In this document: piece by piece, positions 16,446-17,421 of the stretch
Numbering within the stretch: the stretch's first letter is position 1
How the letters are laid out: each line of letters begins with the position of its first letter
Source of the DNA: Flavobacteriaceae bacterium
GTDB lineage: Bacteria; Bacteroidota; Bacteroidia; Flavobacteriales; Flavobacteriaceae
Assembly (NCBI GenBank): GCA_019752245.1
Contig: JAIEMH010000347.1
Location: forward strand, 1 to 17,421
Direction of reading: 5' to 3'
Length of the DNA stretch: 17,421 nucleotides
Translations under genes and position numbers: made by a program
The notes under the pieces: model-generated
The model's input: the letters and a program-made list of their open reading frames with translations, nothing else
Told to the model about the DNA's origin: nothing
Database searches by the model: none

Positions 16446-17030
16446 ATGGCTACTATTCAAATCCCAGACGCTTTATTGGTAAAGAATTATATAGCCGGCG
16501 ACGAGAGCGCTTTAGCTATATTAATTAAAAGACATCAGTCTAAAATTTATGGATTTATATATTCAAAAATGCCAGACCGTGATGTAGCTGATGATATTTT
16601 TCAGGATACTTTTATTAAAGTTATCAAAACTTTAAAATCTAATTCTTATAATGAAGAAGGAAAGTTTTTACCATGGGTTATGCGTATTGCACATAATCTA
16701 ATAGTCGATCATTTTAGAAAAAATAAAAAAATGCCAATGCTTCGCGAAACCGAAGAATTCTCTATTTTTTCAATATTAACAGACAGTTCACTCAATGTTG
16801 AAGGAAGAATTATCACCGATGCTATCGAAAAAGATTTGCAAAAAATAGTAGAAGAACTTCCTGCCGATCAAAAAGAAGTATTGATGATGCGTATTTATCA
16901 AGATTTGAGTTTTAATGAAATTGCAGAATTGACAGGCGTTAGCATCAATACTGCCTTAGGTAGAATGCGTTATGCACTAATGAACCTTAGAAAAGTAATT
17001 GAAAAAAATCAAATTATTTTAACTAATTAA
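16446..17030 (+). CDS. RNA polymerase sigma-70 factor, ECF type
   Basis: This 194-aa protein has the two-domain layout of ECF sigma factors. Region 2 (about 22-95) includes DVADDIFQDTFIKVIK and the DNA-melting segment FLPWVMRIAHNLIVDHFRKNK. Region 4 (about 134-186) is a helix-turn-helix with LPADQKEVLMMRIYQDLSFN and IAELTGVSINTALGRMRYAL. It directs RNA polymerase to a subset of promoters. No FecR-like anti-sigma gene or SusC transducer is adjacent, unlike the sigma factors that control Bacteroidota nutrient loci. Instead it has its own consensus promoter and sits beyond the operon terminator, which suggests a general role outside the glucan locus. From memory, closely similar proteins are widespread in Flavobacterium in this kind of neighbourhood; an alignment would settle this. 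Confidence 0.92.
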   Translation: MATIQIPDALLVKNYIAGDESALAILIKRHQSKIYGFIYSKMPDRDVADDIFQDTFIKVIKTLKSNSYNEEGKFLPWVMRIAHNLIVDHFRKNKKMPMLRETEEFSIFSILTDSSLNVEGRIITDAIEKDLQKIVEELPADQKEVLMMRIYQDLSFNEIAELTGVSINTALGRMRYALMNLRKVIEKNQIILTN

Positions 17031-17080
17031 ACAATAAAGGTAGTGCTAGTTCGTTATAGATATATAATTTAAATTTATCT

Positions 17081-17224
17081 ATGGCAAAAATTTACTCTAA
17101 AAAAACATTAGCAACTACAAAAATGTTACCAAAAAAAGATACAATTAGTTTTATTCTTAACTACTCAAAAGCATTGAAAGTAGTTAAAGTTGGTAGTATG
17201 AACTTCGAAATCATTGCTAATTAA
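17081..17224 (+). CDS. Conserved-looking small protein, 47 aa, function unknown
   Basis: ATG at 17081 to TAA at 17222-17224 encodes MAKIYSKKTLATTKMLPKKD and 27 more residues, ending in VGSMNFEIIAN. It is basic, with nine lysines, and has no signal peptide or membrane segment. It lies 50 bases after the sigma-factor stop on the same strand and ends just before a strong terminator, so it is probably the last gene of the sigma-factor transcript. I recall similar short proteins in Flavobacterium genomes but cannot name a family. Coding is supported by the position, the complete frame and the terminator placed right after the stop. It could be a regulator or partner of the sigma factor, but nothing in the sequence shows that. 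Confidence 0.65.
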   Translation: MAKIYSKKTLATTKMLPKKDTISFILNYSKALKVVKVGSMNFEIIAN

Positions 17225-17225
17225 T

Positions 17226-17266
17226 ATATCCCATCTCAATTATTTATTGAGATGGGATATTTTTTT
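17226..17266 (+). terminator. Rho-independent terminator shared with the end of a convergent gene
   Basis: A perfect 15-bp stem pairs 17226-17240 with 17246-17260 around loop TATTT, followed by T to 17266. It begins one base after the small-protein stop. On the minus strand no T run follows the stem, so it is mainly a plus-strand terminator. Confidence 0.92.
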
Positions 17267-17421
17267 ATAATATTCTTTCAAAATATCTTTTCTACCAATA
17301 GTTTTGGTAATTATATCTTTTTCCAAATCCCATCCTCGGGCAGGAGAATATTCTCTTCCGTACCAAATAATTTGAAGATGTAAATCGTTCCATATTTCTC
17401 TTGGAAAAATTGCTTTTGCAT
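17240..17421 (-). CDS. Probable endonuclease III-like (HhH-GPD) protein, C-terminal 59 residues (5' end outside window)
   Basis: On the minus strand a frame is open from the window edge (first whole codon 17419-17417) to the TAA at 17242-17240. The peptide begins AKAIFPREIWNDLHLQIIWY, continues GREYSPARGWDLEKDIITKT, and ends in ISHLNK. The pattern of a Trp/His-containing helix followed by YGR and an AR motif matches the C-terminal region of endonuclease III, a base-excision-repair glycosylase/lyase. In classical enzymes an iron-sulphur cluster with four cysteines follows here, but this fragment has no cysteine, so it may be a cluster-less member. Its last five codons lie inside the arms of the terminator hairpin. 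The gene is convergent with the sigma-factor unit. That it is coding is fairly certain; the family name is a moderate-confidence call. Confidence 0.6.
   Translation of the reverse strand, partial: AKAIFPREIWNDLHLQIIWYGREYSPARGWDLEKDIITKTIGRKDILKEYYKKISHLNK

Noticed and set aside
16446..17030. Sigma factor as the regulator of the glucan operon
   Set aside because: It is beyond the terminator, has its own consensus promoter and lacks an anti-sigma gene and a SusC signalling extension; the membrane regulator at 2238 is the better candidate.

Overview
The window is AT-rich DNA with Bacteroidota hallmarks: a SusC/SusD pair, type IX secretion (T9SS) sorting domains, A-rich leaders without Shine-Dalgarno sequences, and a TTTG / TAnnTTTG promoter. 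Protein sequences and gene neighbourhood point to a Flavobacterium-like member of the Flavobacteriia. No RNA genes, insertion sequences or CRISPR arrays were seen.

Layout: (1) 1-510, the 3' end of a secreted YHYH-type protein with a T9SS sorting domain, closed by a terminator. (2) 567-884, an AT-rich non-coding stretch. (3) 885-2129, a secreted T9SS-sorted protein of two beta-sandwich, carbohydrate-binding-like domains and no recognisable enzyme, closed by a terminator. (4) 2238-5042, a membrane-spanning regulator with a periplasmic propeller/Y_Y_Y sensor and a cytoplasmic LuxR-type helix-turn-helix. (5) 5284-13053, a tight gene run: SusC-like transporter, SusD-like lipoprotein, a PKD plus tandem-repeat surface glycan-binding lipoprotein, and a GH16 lipoprotein. 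(6) 13144-16203, after a 17-bp intercistronic hairpin, a BglX-like GH3 lipoprotein and a second, small GH16, closed by a strong terminator. (7) 16316 to the end, apparent housekeeping genes: an ECF sigma factor behind a consensus promoter, a 47-aa small protein, a terminator, and on the minus strand the 3' end of a probable endonuclease III-like gene.

Genes 885-16203 look like one polysaccharide utilisation locus for a beta-1,3-glucan, most likely laminarin, with mixed-linkage beta-glucan as the alternative. Inferred flow: the secreted two-domain protein and the PKD lipoprotein bind glucan; the surface GH16 cuts it; SusC/SusD import oligosaccharides; the small soluble GH16 and the GH3 finish digestion in the periplasm; the membrane-bound regulator senses a periplasmic product. 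The lipoprotein signals agree with this split: the SusD and the large GH16 have acidic residues just after the lipid cysteine, the GH3 does not. The locus type is known. The less described parts are the enzyme-free T9SS protein, the duplicated binding domain, the uncharacterised middle domain of the large GH16, the transmembrane LuxR-type regulator and the intercistronic hairpin.
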